NCBI GenBank assembly: GCA_002943765.1
Contig: PQWQ01000003.1
Span: 3,285,501-3,349,500 of the forward strand
Source: Psoroptes ovis
Taxonomy: Eukaryota > Arthropoda > Arachnida > Sarcoptiformes > Psoroptidae
Length of the DNA: 64,000 bases
Reading direction: 5' to 3'
This document shows, piece by piece, positions 1-9,014 of this stretch; the first letter of the stretch is position 1; each line of letters starts with the position of its first letter. A program made the position numbers and the translations under genes. The notes beneath the pieces are model-generated. The model was not told where the DNA came from and did not search any database. It was given only the letters and a program-made list of their open reading frames with translations.

Positions 1-215
1 CGAACAAGACCGAAGCAGTGTTCCAGAATGGAAATCAAACCAGAGATCCAACAGAGCTAACCACCAGACATCGAAGGCAGCAGCAGCAGCAGCTGCTGCT
101 GCAGCAACAGTAATGCAACAATAGAAACAGCCATCATCACCACCACCGCCACCACCTCCATCAACATCATAACCGTCGCCGTTGTCGTCATCATTATCGA
201 CAATAGAGACTCTTA
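1..215 (+). other. coding-like GC-rich edge segment (possible terminal exon, frame uncertain)
   Basis: The first 215 bases are much richer in G and C than anything for kilometres of the surrounding AT-rich background and contain a CAG/GCA/GCT-type triplet run at about 75-105, which would read as poly-Ala or poly-Gln. Plus frame 2 is open from the window edge to a TAG at 122-124 (charged and polar residues, then ten Ala, ending VMQQ). Frame 3 is open to a TAA at about 108-110 and reads the triplets as Gln/Leu. Frame 1 is open from 61 to 215. The minus strand is also open. Composition suggests coding sequence or the 3' end of a gene entering from the left, but I cannot choose the frame or recognise a family. 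Confidence 0.3.
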
Positions 216-2022
216 ATGATGATTGAAAAATATGAAGAACTTTCAGAGAAAAAATATGAAAAAATCAAATCCAAAAGATCCATTGAACAATGGTGAAAAA
301 CACCAAGGAAATACGCATATGCAATGAATTGAATCAAATGATTCGTATCAAATTGAATGAATGAATGAATGAAATTTGATGAATTAAAAAACCTGGACAA
401 CCAGCCGAAAACATAACGAAAAAAAAAGTTCAAGAATTTCAATTAAAGAACCCATTTTTTTTCTAAATCACTTTTTGGTTCTCGAAAAATTTTAAAAAAT
501 TTAAAAAGCCTTTGCCTACGAATTTCGATTGGGACCGAATTGTTCCGTTTACTTCACCCAGAATCCACTCAACAAATACAAAATAAACATCGACTGACAG
601 GTCTAAATCTGTTTATTAAATCAAATTTTCATTTTTTGAGCAAAGAAATGTTTGGAAATTATTCAGTTTTTTATTTATTTATTTGTCTGTTTATTGATTT
701 ATCTCATCGATTCAATCATTTATATTTGCTTGATTTTCCATTGTATAAATTGAATTGAATAAAAAAAACAAATTAAAAGTTTCGAAAAATTTCAAAGTTC
801 AATTCAAAACACAAACATAGAAAGATTTGATTCAAAGATATTTGAATTGAAATGATAATTCAATGAATAAACGAATATAAAAATTGCAAACAAACAAATA
901 AACAAAATAACAAATAAACTTTTGTCAATGCAAAACAATTATAAATAAATACATTTTCAAGAATTGAAATAAGCAAAAGAAAAAAATGTATTTTTTCTAA
1001 GGTTTCAAAAATAAAATTAAAAAAGTTTTCTTCACTGCAATTAATCAATAAACAATCATTGTTTGTGTGTGATTGTACGAAAAGTTTTCTCCATAATCGA
1101 TGCGAATGGATGCCGGAAAACCGACAAAAACTTTTCGGACAACCCAATATAAATATTTCAACGAAAATTTTCATTTGATGGATTCTGCGTTTCTTCAAAA
1201 TTTTGAAATTTTGTTTCATTTTCATTTCAATTGAATACTTTCAACCCTAACAAAACCTTGGATGAAATACTTAATTTTAAATCATTTTTGAATCAAATAT
1301 CTTCATATGCGTAGTTAAACGATGAGTAAATAAATGTAAATAATGGTAGATTCATATATATAGATAATCAATTATTTTGATTGTAAATTGTTTAGATTTA
1401 GATTTTTTTTTGACATTTTTAGATTTTATTTTTAGTCTAAATCCTCGCTGAACATTCACATGGAGTCGAGTGAATGATGTACTCTGTTTTACTTTGCTTT
1501 GATTCAGTGAATCAGTTTAATTTGAGTTTGAATGAGGCGAAATTCAAAGCGTTTTCCAGGGGTGAAGCTATTGTTTTGGAAGCAAAATCAAAAATAAATC
1601 TTTCAATGAATTTATTCAACGACAATCATGGTGAATATTTAACAAAAATTGATGATAATAATGAATTATAATCATTGTTAAATAAATAGTTTATAATTAT
1701 TCGATTCAAATCTACTATATACATCTGACCAATCATTGATTCATGTATTAACAATAAAAACAAACGAATAAAAATTGTGAAATTATTGAAATCAGATTAG
1801 AATTTGGTTTTATTTTGGTTTTTTTTTTCAAAATAATTATGTTGGAAACAAAGCATTCATATAGTGGAAGCATTGTTTATAAGGAATAGCAAGAATATTA
1901 ATGTTGTCAAGCTTTTACATTCATTCATTCATCCACTTTGATTCAAACAAAAATGGCTCAAATAATGATTTGATGATGGATTCTCAAAAATGCTTAAATA
2001 GACAATTTAAACGTTAATAATG
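216..2022. other. AT-rich non-coding stretch
   Basis: No gene is supported here. The sequence is AT-rich with polyA/polyT runs. A 65-codon plus-strand frame at 1474-1671 has no recognisable motif and is treated as chance. The only structured item is a mariner-like MITE at about 1071-1146. If RasGRF continues past the left edge, this is part of its last visible intron. Confidence 0.5.
1071..1146. mobile_element. MITE, mariner-like, copy 1
   Basis: A segment of about 75 bp has inverted ends. The right end, read on the minus strand, is TTGGGTTGTCCGAAAAGTTT and continues with TTGTCGG. The left end is ATTGTACGAAAAGTTTTC. The right end matches the left end of the copy at 63914-63990 over about 30 bases with two substitutions, so this is a dispersed family rather than a chance palindrome. 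No coding capacity. Exact ends and the TA target duplication are not resolved. Confidence 0.6.
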
Positions 2023-2027
2023 ATGAT

Positions 2028-2185
2028 TGACGAAATATAGATGGCATGGGTGTATAACCGCATGATCTTACACTCATGTTCAAGCTGATGTTGTCGAAAG
2101 ATGAATATATAATGTGTGTTTTTAATGTTGTGAATTTGATGATGATTTATAATTTTTTATTTTAAAATGTTAATAAAATTCAATA
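2028..2185 (+). repeat. 5' LTR of the copia element
   Basis: A 158-bp repeat, identical but for one base to 6120-6277. It starts TGACGAAATATAG and ends AAAATTCAATA. The end is placed at 2185 because this gives matching 5-bp flanks and sets the PBS immediately adjacent. The 3' terminus is TA rather than the usual CA. Confidence 0.9.
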
Positions 2186-2199
2186 GATTATGAGACTGA
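2185..2199 (+). other. copia primer-binding site (internal tRNA-Met type)
   Basis: AGATTATGAGACTGA directly follows the LTR. Its reverse complement, TCAGTCTCATAATCT, is the anticodon stem-loop of elongator tRNA-Met (CAT anticodon in CTCATAA), from my knowledge of metazoan tRNA sequence. Drosophila copia is known to prime from an internally cleaved half of initiator tRNA-Met. This element appears to use the same half-tRNA strategy with the elongator species. Confidence 0.7.
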
Positions 2200-2206
2200 A
2201 ATTATC

Positions 2207-5200
2207 ATGGAACCCAACAACTCATCATCTGTAGCTCCGTCAACATCGTTCCAATTATCAACAACTTCTGAAACATCAACTTCGGCTAATGTACAATTTC
2301 AAGATGTTAAAGTCGATCGTTTGACAAACTCCAATTATTATTCATGGAGAAATTTAATGAAATTCATCTTGAAAGAAAACGATGTATGGCATTGTATATC
2401 GGGTGAAGAGGGCACTGAAAAACAAAAGATCAAAACGATGCGAATTCTGTTATCTTCAATGGACGATGTCCATCGAAGCCGTTTTGCAAACGTGGAGCAG
2501 CCGAATGTTATATGGTCATTATTAGAACAAGAATACGCCACCACGTCAATCGCTTTTCAGACATCGGTGTTTACAAAATTAGTCAGATTAAGACCAGATA
2601 TCGGATCGTGCATCAAATATCTCGATGAATTTAAAAATTTAATAAATCAGCTGCAAATCTCTGGTTTTACACTACCACCAGCTATAGAAAATCGTTTATT
2701 GTTGGCCAATCTACCAGAGGAATTTGATTCAATGATCACGGCCCTCAGCATGATCTACAAAAGTGAAGAACCATCGTTTCAAACCATTAAAAACGAGATA
2801 CTTCAATTCGAATCTCGTTACGTACAACGTCAAATTGTTTCAAATAAACACCCCTCTAACATGATTATTGAAAATGAAGCTAATTTGGCTAATAGAAAAA
2901 ATACTAAATTTTGCAAGTACTGTAAGATTAACGGACACGTTATTGACGAATGTTTCAAGTTGAAACGTAAAAAGAAAAATTATAGCGTTGAGAATCTAAA
3001 TTCAAATTTTTCTGGTCTGTGTTTTAATTCAAATAATTCGAATTTGTCCCAAACCATCATTGACTCTGGTGCGAATAGACACTATTTTGGTGATAAGAGC
3101 GTGTTCACAAGCATTAAACGTTATCATGATTTCGTAAAATTTGCCAATGGTACTAAGGCACACATCTCTGGTGTTGGTTCTGTCCAGTTATATTTAAAAA
3201 ATAATCTCATTCTTCGATTAGAAAATGTATTTTATGTACCATCGTTCAGAAATAATTTGATTTCGCATTGTCTCTTAATGAAAGAAAAAAATGTCACCAA
3301 AATTATTATTGATAACAACAAATCATCATTTTATAATAATGAACAATTATTACTTCATACAGTTAATGATAATGACATGACCGTATTAGAATTGGAAAAT
3401 AATTTCAGTGCCATGTCATGTTTATTGCACGAAAAATTTGGCCACCCAGGTATAGAAAAAACAAGACGAATTCACCAAATGCTCAAAATTCCAATACAAA
3501 CGATCGAAAATTGTGATGTTTGTTTATCTTCTAAATTTAAATCACTACCATATCCTGAATCATCGTCAATCAGTAGTGCGCCACTTGAATTAATCCACTT
3601 TGATGTTTGTGGTCCATTAGAAGAAAGTTACGAACGTTTTAAATATTTTGTATTATTTACAGATGATTTCTCAAGATACACGTTGTCTTATTTTCTAAAA
3701 AACAGGTCAGAAATCTTTGAAATTTTTGTTCAGTATAAAAATATGATTGAAAATCTTCTGGACCGCAAAATTAAAACAATTCGCTCAGACAATGCACGTG
3801 AGTTTCTGAGCTTTAAGTTCAAAAATTTTCTCAAACAATGTGGCATTAGGCATCAATTATCGGTTCCGTATTGCCATCAGCAGAATGGAACTGCTGAAAG
3901 AATGATTCAGAAAATTACAACTATGGCCCGATCATTATTACTACAAAGTAATTCGCCAACGCGATTATGGCCACAAGCAATTGGTACCGCAGTCCATATT
4001 GCTAATCGTTCTCCTCATAAAAGAATAAATGATATTCCATTCAATAAAATATTTAAAAAATATCCCAATGTGAAACATTTTCATGTGTTTGGATCTACAG
4101 CATATAGTCTAGTAAGAAAAAAATCTAAATTTCACGCTACGTCGAAAAAATGTGTATTTGTTGGCTATTCTTTTGATTGTAAGGCATTCAGATTATTTGA
4201 TCCAAACAGCAGAACAATTTTTGTTGAACGAAATGTCAAAATTTTAGACGGTGATTATTATTTCAAAAATCATAATTTATCAAGTGATGATCGAAATGAA
4301 TTTGCTAGAAATGATATATCGAATCTATTCAGTTTGTGTTATCCTATTCAAGAATTTGAACAGGTCATTCCCTCTACATCTAATGATATTTCAACAAATA
4401 ATGATCCTGTCAATAATGATGATTCAACAAATAATGACCTTGTTAATGACAACGATTCTACAATTACTGAAGTCGAAGAAAGTGGAAGAAACAAGAAATT
4501 AGTTCGAGAAATGAAATATCTTGATCAATCGGCCATCATAAATGATGGACGTCGCTACCCACTACGAAACACTAATGTTGATGTAAATTTTGTTGATGGT
4601 AATGAAGTGAAAGTCCCAAATAATTATAATGAAGCGATTTCGAGTGACCAAAAAGAAAATTGGATCGCCGCAATGAATGATGAATTAAATTCGTTCTCTA
4701 AAAACCAAGTATTCGAAGAAATCGATGAAAGAAACTGTGATAAAAAACCGTTATCATCCCGGTGGGTGTTCACGTTAAAAAAAGATGAATATGATAGAAT
4801 CATTAAATATAAAGCGCGTTTTGTAATAAGAGGTGATAATCAACAACATAGCATTGATTACAACGAAATTTTTTCACCTGTGGCCAACATCACAACATTA
4901 CGTGTAGTATTAACAATTGCAGCAGCTAAAAATTATTGTTTATCGCATCTTGATGTTAATACAGCTTATTTACATGCTGACTTAGAAGAAACTATATACG
5001 TGAAACCACCGGTCGGATTCGCTAATGATGGTAAATTGTGGAAATTACATAAAAGTGTTTATGGTCTCAAACAATCTGCACGAAATTGGTTCTTTCACTT
5101 AAATAAAATATTATGTAATGATTTCATCCAAAGCAAAAACGATTCGTGTTTGTATAAACATAAAACATATGATTTATTCGTACTAGTATATGTGGATGAC

Positions 5201-5434
5201 ATATTAGTGGCTCATCAAAAACGTGAACATTTTGATATGGTTTTTAATTTGTTGTCAAAAAAACTTTCAATACGTAATCTAGGTAACATAAAAAAGTTCT
5301 GTGGTTTAGAGATCGTAAAAAAAGTTGATGGATTCCATGTATCCCAAAAAAATTTTTGGATGAACTGGTCAGAGAGTTTAAAATTGATACGTTGGGTAAA
5401 TTCCCGAAAACACCTTTACAAGCATTCGATTTAG
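2207..5434 (+). CDS. copia Gag-Pol polyprotein, main ORF (gag, PR, IN, RT), frameshifted near its end
   Basis: A 1075-codon ORF starting 21 bases after the LTR. Domains in order: copia-type gag (UBN2-like, residues ~35-215); a CX2CX4HX4C zinc knuckle from Cys236; aspartic protease DSGA at ~286; the GAG-pre-integrase HHCC region at ~410-440; the DDE integrase core (Asp466 in HFDV, Asp in RSDNA, Glu in GTAER); then copia RT with YVDD at ~995. This is the single-ORF copia plan for particle assembly, cDNA synthesis and integration. True pol homology stops at about 5350; the last ~25 residues (to 5434) are out-of-frame readthrough. RNase H continues in the -1 frame. Start choice: first ATG after the PBS. 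Confidence 0.93.
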   Translation: MEPNNSSSVAPSTSFQLSTTSETSTSANVQFQDVKVDRLTNSNYYSWRNLMKFILKENDVWHCISGEEGTEKQKIKTMRILLSSMDDVHRSRFANVEQPNVIWSLLEQEYATTSIAFQTSVFTKLVRLRPDIGSCIKYLDEFKNLINQLQISGFTLPPAIENRLLLANLPEEFDSMITALSMIYKSEEPSFQTIKNEILQFESRYVQRQIVSNKHPSNMIIENEANLANRKNTKFCKYCKINGHVIDECFKLKRKKKNYSVENLNSNFSGLCFNSNNSNLSQTIIDSGANRHYFGDKSVFTSIKRYHDFVKFANGTKAHISGVGSVQLYLKNNLILRLENVFYVPSFRNNLISHCLLMKEKNVTKIIIDNNKSSFYNNEQLLLHTVNDNDMTVLELENNFSAMSCLLHEKFGHPGIEKTRRIHQMLKIPIQTIENCDVCLSSKFKSLPYPESSSISSAPLELIHFDVCGPLEESYERFKYFVLFTDDFSRYTLSYFLKNRSEIFEIFVQYKNMIENLLDRKIKTIRSDNAREFLSFKFKNFLKQCGIRHQLSVPYCHQQNGTAERMIQKITTMARSLLLQSNSPTRLWPQAIGTAVHIANRSPHKRINDIPFNKIFKKYPNVKHFHVFGSTAYSLVRKKSKFHATSKKCVFVGYSFDCKAFRLFDPNSRTIFVERNVKILDGDYYFKNHNLSSDDRNEFARNDISNLFSLCYPIQEFEQVIPSTSNDISTNNDPVNNDDSTNNDLVNDNDSTITEVEESGRNKKLVREMKYLDQSAIINDGRRYPLRNTNVDVNFVDGNEVKVPNNYNEAISSDQKENWIAAMNDELNSFSKNQVFEEIDERNCDKKPLSSRWVFTLKKDEYDRIIKYKARFVIRGDNQQHSIDYNEIFSPVANITTLRVVLTIAAAKNYCLSHLDVNTAYLHADLEETIYVKPPVGFANDGKLWKLHKSVYGLKQSARNWFFHLNKILCNDFIQSKNDSCLYKHKTYDLFVLVYVDDILVAHQKREHFDMVFNLLSKKLSIRNLGNIKKFCGLEIVKKVDGFHVSQKNFWMNWSESLKLIRWVNSRKHLYKHSI
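5346..5357 (+). other. frame break in copia pol at an A7T5 run
   Basis: Pol homology moves from the frame of 2207 to the -1 frame within AAAAAAATTTTT. In the zero frame the run contains two overlapping heptamers of the X XXY YYZ form used for -1 frameshifting (A AAA AAT and A AAT TTT). A programmed shift between RT and RNase H would be unusual for copia elements, so a one-base homopolymer indel, real or from sequencing, is the simpler reading. Confidence 0.75.
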
Positions 5435-6132
5435 ATGAAAATAGTCCAGTTTTTTCAGATGGCTCATTGTGCAGACGCTTGATTGGCTCAATTCAATATT
5501 TAACAAGATCAAGGCCTGATGTTTGCGCTAGCATAAACGTATTGTCTACAAAGATGCAAAATCCCACCGTTCAGGTTTGGAACGGAGCCAAGAGAATATT
5601 GGCTTATCTCCAGGGCACCAGGGATTATGAGCTAGTCCTCGGTAAATTCAATGATCATCCATTGGAGATATACTCCGATGCTGATTTTGCTAATAATAAA
5701 TCACGCAAATCTATTAGTGGAATATTGATAAACGTTTATGGTTCAGCAATTTACTGGGCTAGTTCAAAACAGAAGTGCGTCGCTATTAGCACCGCCGAAA
5801 GTGAATTTTATGCTGCTTCACTCGGACTGTCTGAAGGGTTGTGGATACAAAGACTATTGATTGATTTCAATATTGTACCTTCAGTGTTCCCGATTTACAT
5901 TGATAATAAATCAACAATAAAAATGATCGAGAATGGGCAAATGGGTCAATCGAAGCATATTGATGTCCGAGCTCATTTCATTCAGGATTATGTCCAGAAA
6001 AAATATTGTAAGCTATCGTATTTGCAGTCTGACGATATGTTGGCAGACTGCCTCACAAAACCAATTAAATTGTCAAATTTAAATTTCATTGTTAATAAGA
6101 TCATGCGGTTCAGGCGGGGTGACGAAATATAG
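5356..6132 (+). CDS. copia Pol, 3' part (RT connection and RNase H), -1 frame
   Basis: About 258 codons in the frame -1 to the main ORF, with no ATG start of its own; the assigned start is only the frame boundary. It carries the end of RT (the SIQYLTRSRPD block) and copia RNase H, with the conserved IYSDADFA, STAESEF and IDNKSTI acidic motifs and the ADCLTKP block near the C-terminus. RNase H removes the RNA template during reverse transcription. It ends inside the 3' LTR, 13 bases past the LTR start, so the 3' LTR encodes the last codons. It can only be used if the frame break upstream is bypassed or is not real. Confidence 0.9.
   Translation: MDELVREFKIDTLGKFPKTPLQAFDLDENSPVFSDGSLCRRLIGSIQYLTRSRPDVCASINVLSTKMQNPTVQVWNGAKRILAYLQGTRDYELVLGKFNDHPLEIYSDADFANNKSRKSISGILINVYGSAIYWASSKQKCVAISTAESEFYAASLGLSEGLWIQRLLIDFNIVPSVFPIYIDNKSTIKMIENGQMGQSKHIDVRAHFIQDYVQKKYCKLSYLQSDDMLADCLTKPIKLSNLNFIVNKIMRFRRGDEI
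6112..6119 (+). other. copia polypurine tract
   Basis: AGGCGGGG lies immediately before the 3' LTR, the position and composition of the plus-strand primer. It is imperfect (one C) and overlaps coding sequence. Confidence 0.6.
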
Positions 6133-6277
6133 ATGGCATGGGTGTATAACCGCATGATCTTACACTCATGTTCAAGCTGATGTTGTCGAAAGATGAATAT
6201 TTAATGTGTGTTTTTAATGTTGTGAATTTGATGATGATTTATAATTTTTTATTTTAAAATGTTAATAAAATTCAATA
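6120..6277 (+). repeat. 3' LTR of the copia element
   Basis: 158 bp matching 2028-2185 with one substitution. The stop codon of the RNase H frame lies inside its first 13 bases. It is followed by ATGAT, the likely target duplication, at the start of a short ATG microsatellite. Confidence 0.9.
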
Positions 6278-6282
6278 ATGAT

Positions 6283-6621
6283 GATGATGATGATAAGTAT
6301 ATAGAAATTATTATCATTATTATCATTGTTTATATATGATAAAATGTACGGTGAGATTCACCACCATCCTTAATCATCATAAATATCGTTGATTTTGCTT
6401 TCAAAAAAATGATGAATACTTTGATTCATTTCGGGTTCTAATTCCAAAATTCCAAATTCAATTAATTTCATTTCGAAACTCCGATTCATGAATCAGATAA
6501 AGATAATGATAATAATTATTATCATTTTTCCATTTATTTGGTTTTTTGTTTGATTCTTTGTTTGTTTGTTTATTTGGTTCTCGGTAATTCAGAATTTAAT
6601 CAGATTCCACATACAGATATA
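6283..6621. other. AT-rich spacer between two LTR elements
   Basis: 339 bp of AT-rich, ATG/TTG-repeat-bearing host sequence between the copia 3' LTR and the env-bearing gypsy element. No ORF or motif is supported. Confidence 0.6.
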
Positions 6622-7054
6622 TATAAGATATACGTGATGGGGAACGCAATTTTGGTTGAATTTAACTTTCTTTTTTCACGGAAATAAACTTATAACACAA
6701 CAACAAGTTTCTTTTTTTTTTTGTAAAAATTTTATTTATTGATCAAAAATGATAATGACAACATTTGATGAAAATAGCGACTGACTGAATCATAATTGAC
6801 AAATTGACAATTTTGATTAAAATGACGGAAAATATATACATTATGAGAAAGGAATGTGATAGAAAGGTAATTAAATCGAGGATGTTTTGACTACTTTAAA
6901 TCATAATGATGTGCATGTTTAGCCAATGTGATTAGATTGGAATTTTTGCCAAATATGGTAATCAGCTAAACATTATCATCATTAAGCTAACGATTTAAAA
7001 ATTAATGATGTTAAATAACATCTCTTTAGATCAATAACTACCATTTCTATTACA
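6622..7054 (-). repeat. 3' LTR of the env-bearing gypsy element
   Basis: 433 bp, same sequence as 13292-13724. In element orientation it begins TGTAATAGAAATGG at 7054. The other edge is set where identity with the second copy ends (6622) and could move by a few bases in the TATA-rich flank. In element orientation it carries the 3' end of the transcript downstream of env. Confidence 0.92.
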
Positions 7055-7064
7055 TCTCCCCTCT
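7055..7064 (-). other. polypurine tract of the env-bearing gypsy element
   Basis: On the minus strand AGAGGGGAGA abuts the TGTAATAG start of the 3' LTR, the standard plus-strand priming position. Confidence 0.75.
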
Positions 7065-7124
7065 AAAAAAAAACAATACGGGGGGGTGGAAACGCGCAAC
7101 TTTTTGGATTGACATTAATTTCGT

Positions 7125-9014
7125 TTACACAGCGGTATCATCTACTTCTGGGCTATTTGATCCTTGTGATCTAGCTTGATTTTCCAACTCGATGAATTCT
7201 TGCGATCGTTCTAATATTTTTCTCTTCTTCTTTGTCAATTTTATCCTTCTCAATATTACGATGAGTACACCAGCGATAATAATCAATAAACAGACTCCTG
7301 TTGGAATAAGCATCAACCATTTATTAAAACGATCTTCTTCAGGTTCATCAAGATTATTCATTTCCGCTAATAATTGATCTATGTTTTTCGTTTGGATCGA
7401 ATAATTATAAATTCCACTGTATAAGTTTTTCCCAATCAATTCGTTTTCATACAAATGGAATGAATGATTTCCCAGCGTTTTGCGTACTGATGGTCTGTGA
7501 TGGAAACTTCCAGCGATAAACTCCTTCTTCTGTGGGATTTTATAAATTTTGTTTTCGCATTCACTTGTTATGTTTTCGATCGTTATCAATTGTTTGTAAC
7601 AATATACAAAAATAAATTTATTGTTATAATGAATTTGTAGTTCTTCTTGATTGAATTTTGATTTTGTTTCACAAAATTTCTTTACCCATAATTTTTCGAT
7701 TTCATCATCCTCTTGACAGCTTGTTGGTTTATTTATAATAAAACTTTCTGAACGTTTCTTATGATGAGGATGTAAATGGAGTCTTTTTACGCAATCTTTT
7801 TCTAGATTATACAGCATATATCGTGGGCCACTGTATTCGTACATACAAAATTTATCTTCTTGTTGTTTATATAAAGTAAAGGGATGGCTTTCATATACAA
7901 TTAATTCGTCATACGGTTGAGGTTGTATAAATTCCAAAATTAAATCGGAATGTGATGACAAATCACATCCAACGAATTCCCATTGTTCATATTTATCTTC
8001 GGAGGTAACGATTCCGGGAAACAATAATTCAAATTCTATTGGGATTATACCACGAGCCAATTCATTAAAGAATTTTTTCAGATTTTGACTGATAGTCACC
8101 ATTTGTGATCCCACCATAAGGTCATAATGTAGACCATCTATTAAATCTTCCATGGTTTTTCTGTTGTTCATTTGTATTTCGCCCATCTTATCCAACTTGT
8201 CCACCATTTCTTTCAATATTTCTTTTTGAGAGTTCATTAAAACCTTGATTTGTTCTTGCTGTTTTCTTTGTGTTTCTTTCAATGACTTTATTTTCTTTCG
8301 TTCAAACCAATTAGTTACAAATCCAACTATCGTTTGTCCAATATGTAATACCTTATCGTAATTTTCGAATAAGAATTTCGTACCTTTTAAAATACTTCCA
8401 ACAAATCTTTTTCTTCGCCGGTTTTCTTCCATAAAGTCATCATATGTTATATTAATCTTATCGCAATTTTTATTTATTGTTTCCATTATCCAGAAATCAT
8501 ATCTTGCGTTACATTCAAAACGTCTATCCGTTCTTTTAAGGATACTACATGGATTTACTAAACGAATATAATAATAGGTATTAACTAATTCTTTTGTGAT
8601 AGTATGATCGGTTTTTTCCCAAACAATAGGATCTGCGACGGAGGGTTCATATTTCCCATTAGCTAGGTGTATCAGCATTAGTGAAGTCAATAGCACCATA
8701 TTAAACGGATGAAATTTTGGCTTGACTTGGGAAATGTGAACTTTTTCTAATTTTCCCTTCTTCTGGATTTTCAGCATTGTATTCCCTTCTTTATCGACCA
8801 CTGGAAACGGGCCTTCAAATCTTGCGTCCAATTTTTTCCGGTTCAAAGCGTTTCCTTTGGAGACATACACTTCGTCGATTATTTCCAATGGTAATTCTTT
8901 TCTTGTTTCATCATATTTTTTCTTATTTTTTTCATGCATTAAATTTGAATTTTGAAAAGCAATTTTTCGTGCTTCTACTACTTCCTCCGGTCCTAATATT
9001 TTTTTCAGCATCAT
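7125..9014 (-). CDS. integrase C-terminal domain in frame with an envelope fusion glycoprotein
   Basis: A 629-codon frame with two parts. Residues 1-105 are the integrase C-terminal domain, with a GPY/F-type EGPF motif at 67-70; this belongs to pol and is cut off from it by a +1 frame change near 8999-9020. Env itself probably starts at Met106 (8699): signal peptide ~106-120, a furin-type RRRKR at 199-203 followed by a hydrophobic FVGSILK fusion-peptide-like segment, a coiled-coil stretch (~240-290), an ectodomain with many Cys, a TM helix at ~566-588 and a ~40-residue basic/acidic tail. This plan is that of errantivirus/baculovirus F-type class I fusion proteins, which mediate membrane fusion at the cell or endosome surface. 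Env would be made from a spliced RNA; the splice sites are not determined. Confidence 0.85.
   Translation of the reverse strand: MMLKKILGPEEVVEARKIAFQNSNLMHEKNKKKYDETRKELPLEIIDEVYVSKGNALNRKKLDARFEGPFPVVDKEGNTMLKIQKKGKLEKVHISQVKPKFHPFNMVLLTSLMLIHLANGKYEPSVADPIVWEKTDHTITKELVNTYYYIRLVNPCSILKRTDRRFECNARYDFWIMETINKNCDKINITYDDFMEENRRRKRFVGSILKGTKFLFENYDKVLHIGQTIVGFVTNWFERKKIKSLKETQRKQQEQIKVLMNSQKEILKEMVDKLDKMGEIQMNNRKTMEDLIDGLHYDLMVGSQMVTISQNLKKFFNELARGIIPIEFELLFPGIVTSEDKYEQWEFVGCDLSSHSDLILEFIQPQPYDELIVYESHPFTLYKQQEDKFCMYEYSGPRYMLYNLEKDCVKRLHLHPHHKKRSESFIINKPTSCQEDDEIEKLWVKKFCETKSKFNQEELQIHYNNKFIFVYCYKQLITIENITSECENKIYKIPQKKEFIAGSFHHRPSVRKTLGNHSFHLYENELIGKNLYSGIYNYSIQTKNIDQLLAEMNNLDEPEEDRFNKWLMLIPTGVCLLIIIAGVLIVILRRIKLTKKKRKILERSQEFIELENQARSQGSNSPEVDDTAV

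Larger units (their letters stand above)
2028..6277 (+). mobile_element. Ty1/copia LTR retrotransposon, full-length
   Basis: A complete Pseudoviridae-type element of 4250 bp. It has two 158-bp direct terminal repeats that differ at one site (2109 A against 6201 T), a primer-binding site directly after the 5' LTR, a gag-pol ORF in the copia order (protease, integrase, RT, RNase H) and a purine-rich tract before the 3' LTR. It is flanked by ATGAT on both sides (2023-2027 and 6278-6282), the 5-bp duplication expected for copia, although the flanking ATG-repeat DNA makes that match weaker evidence. One LTR difference means a young insertion. One frameshift in pol (near 5346-5357) is the only obvious defect. 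Confidence 0.95.

Noticed and set aside
860..1225. 121-codon minus-strand ORF
   Set aside because: Low-complexity Phe/Leu/Ile-rich translation, crosses a MITE, no motif.
1474..1671. 65-codon plus-strand ORF
   Set aside because: No recognisable domain, no splice or transcript evidence; length is expected by chance.
4251..4502. Plus-strand ORF inside copia gag-pol
   Set aside because: Met/Ile-rich shadow of the linker between integrase and RT.
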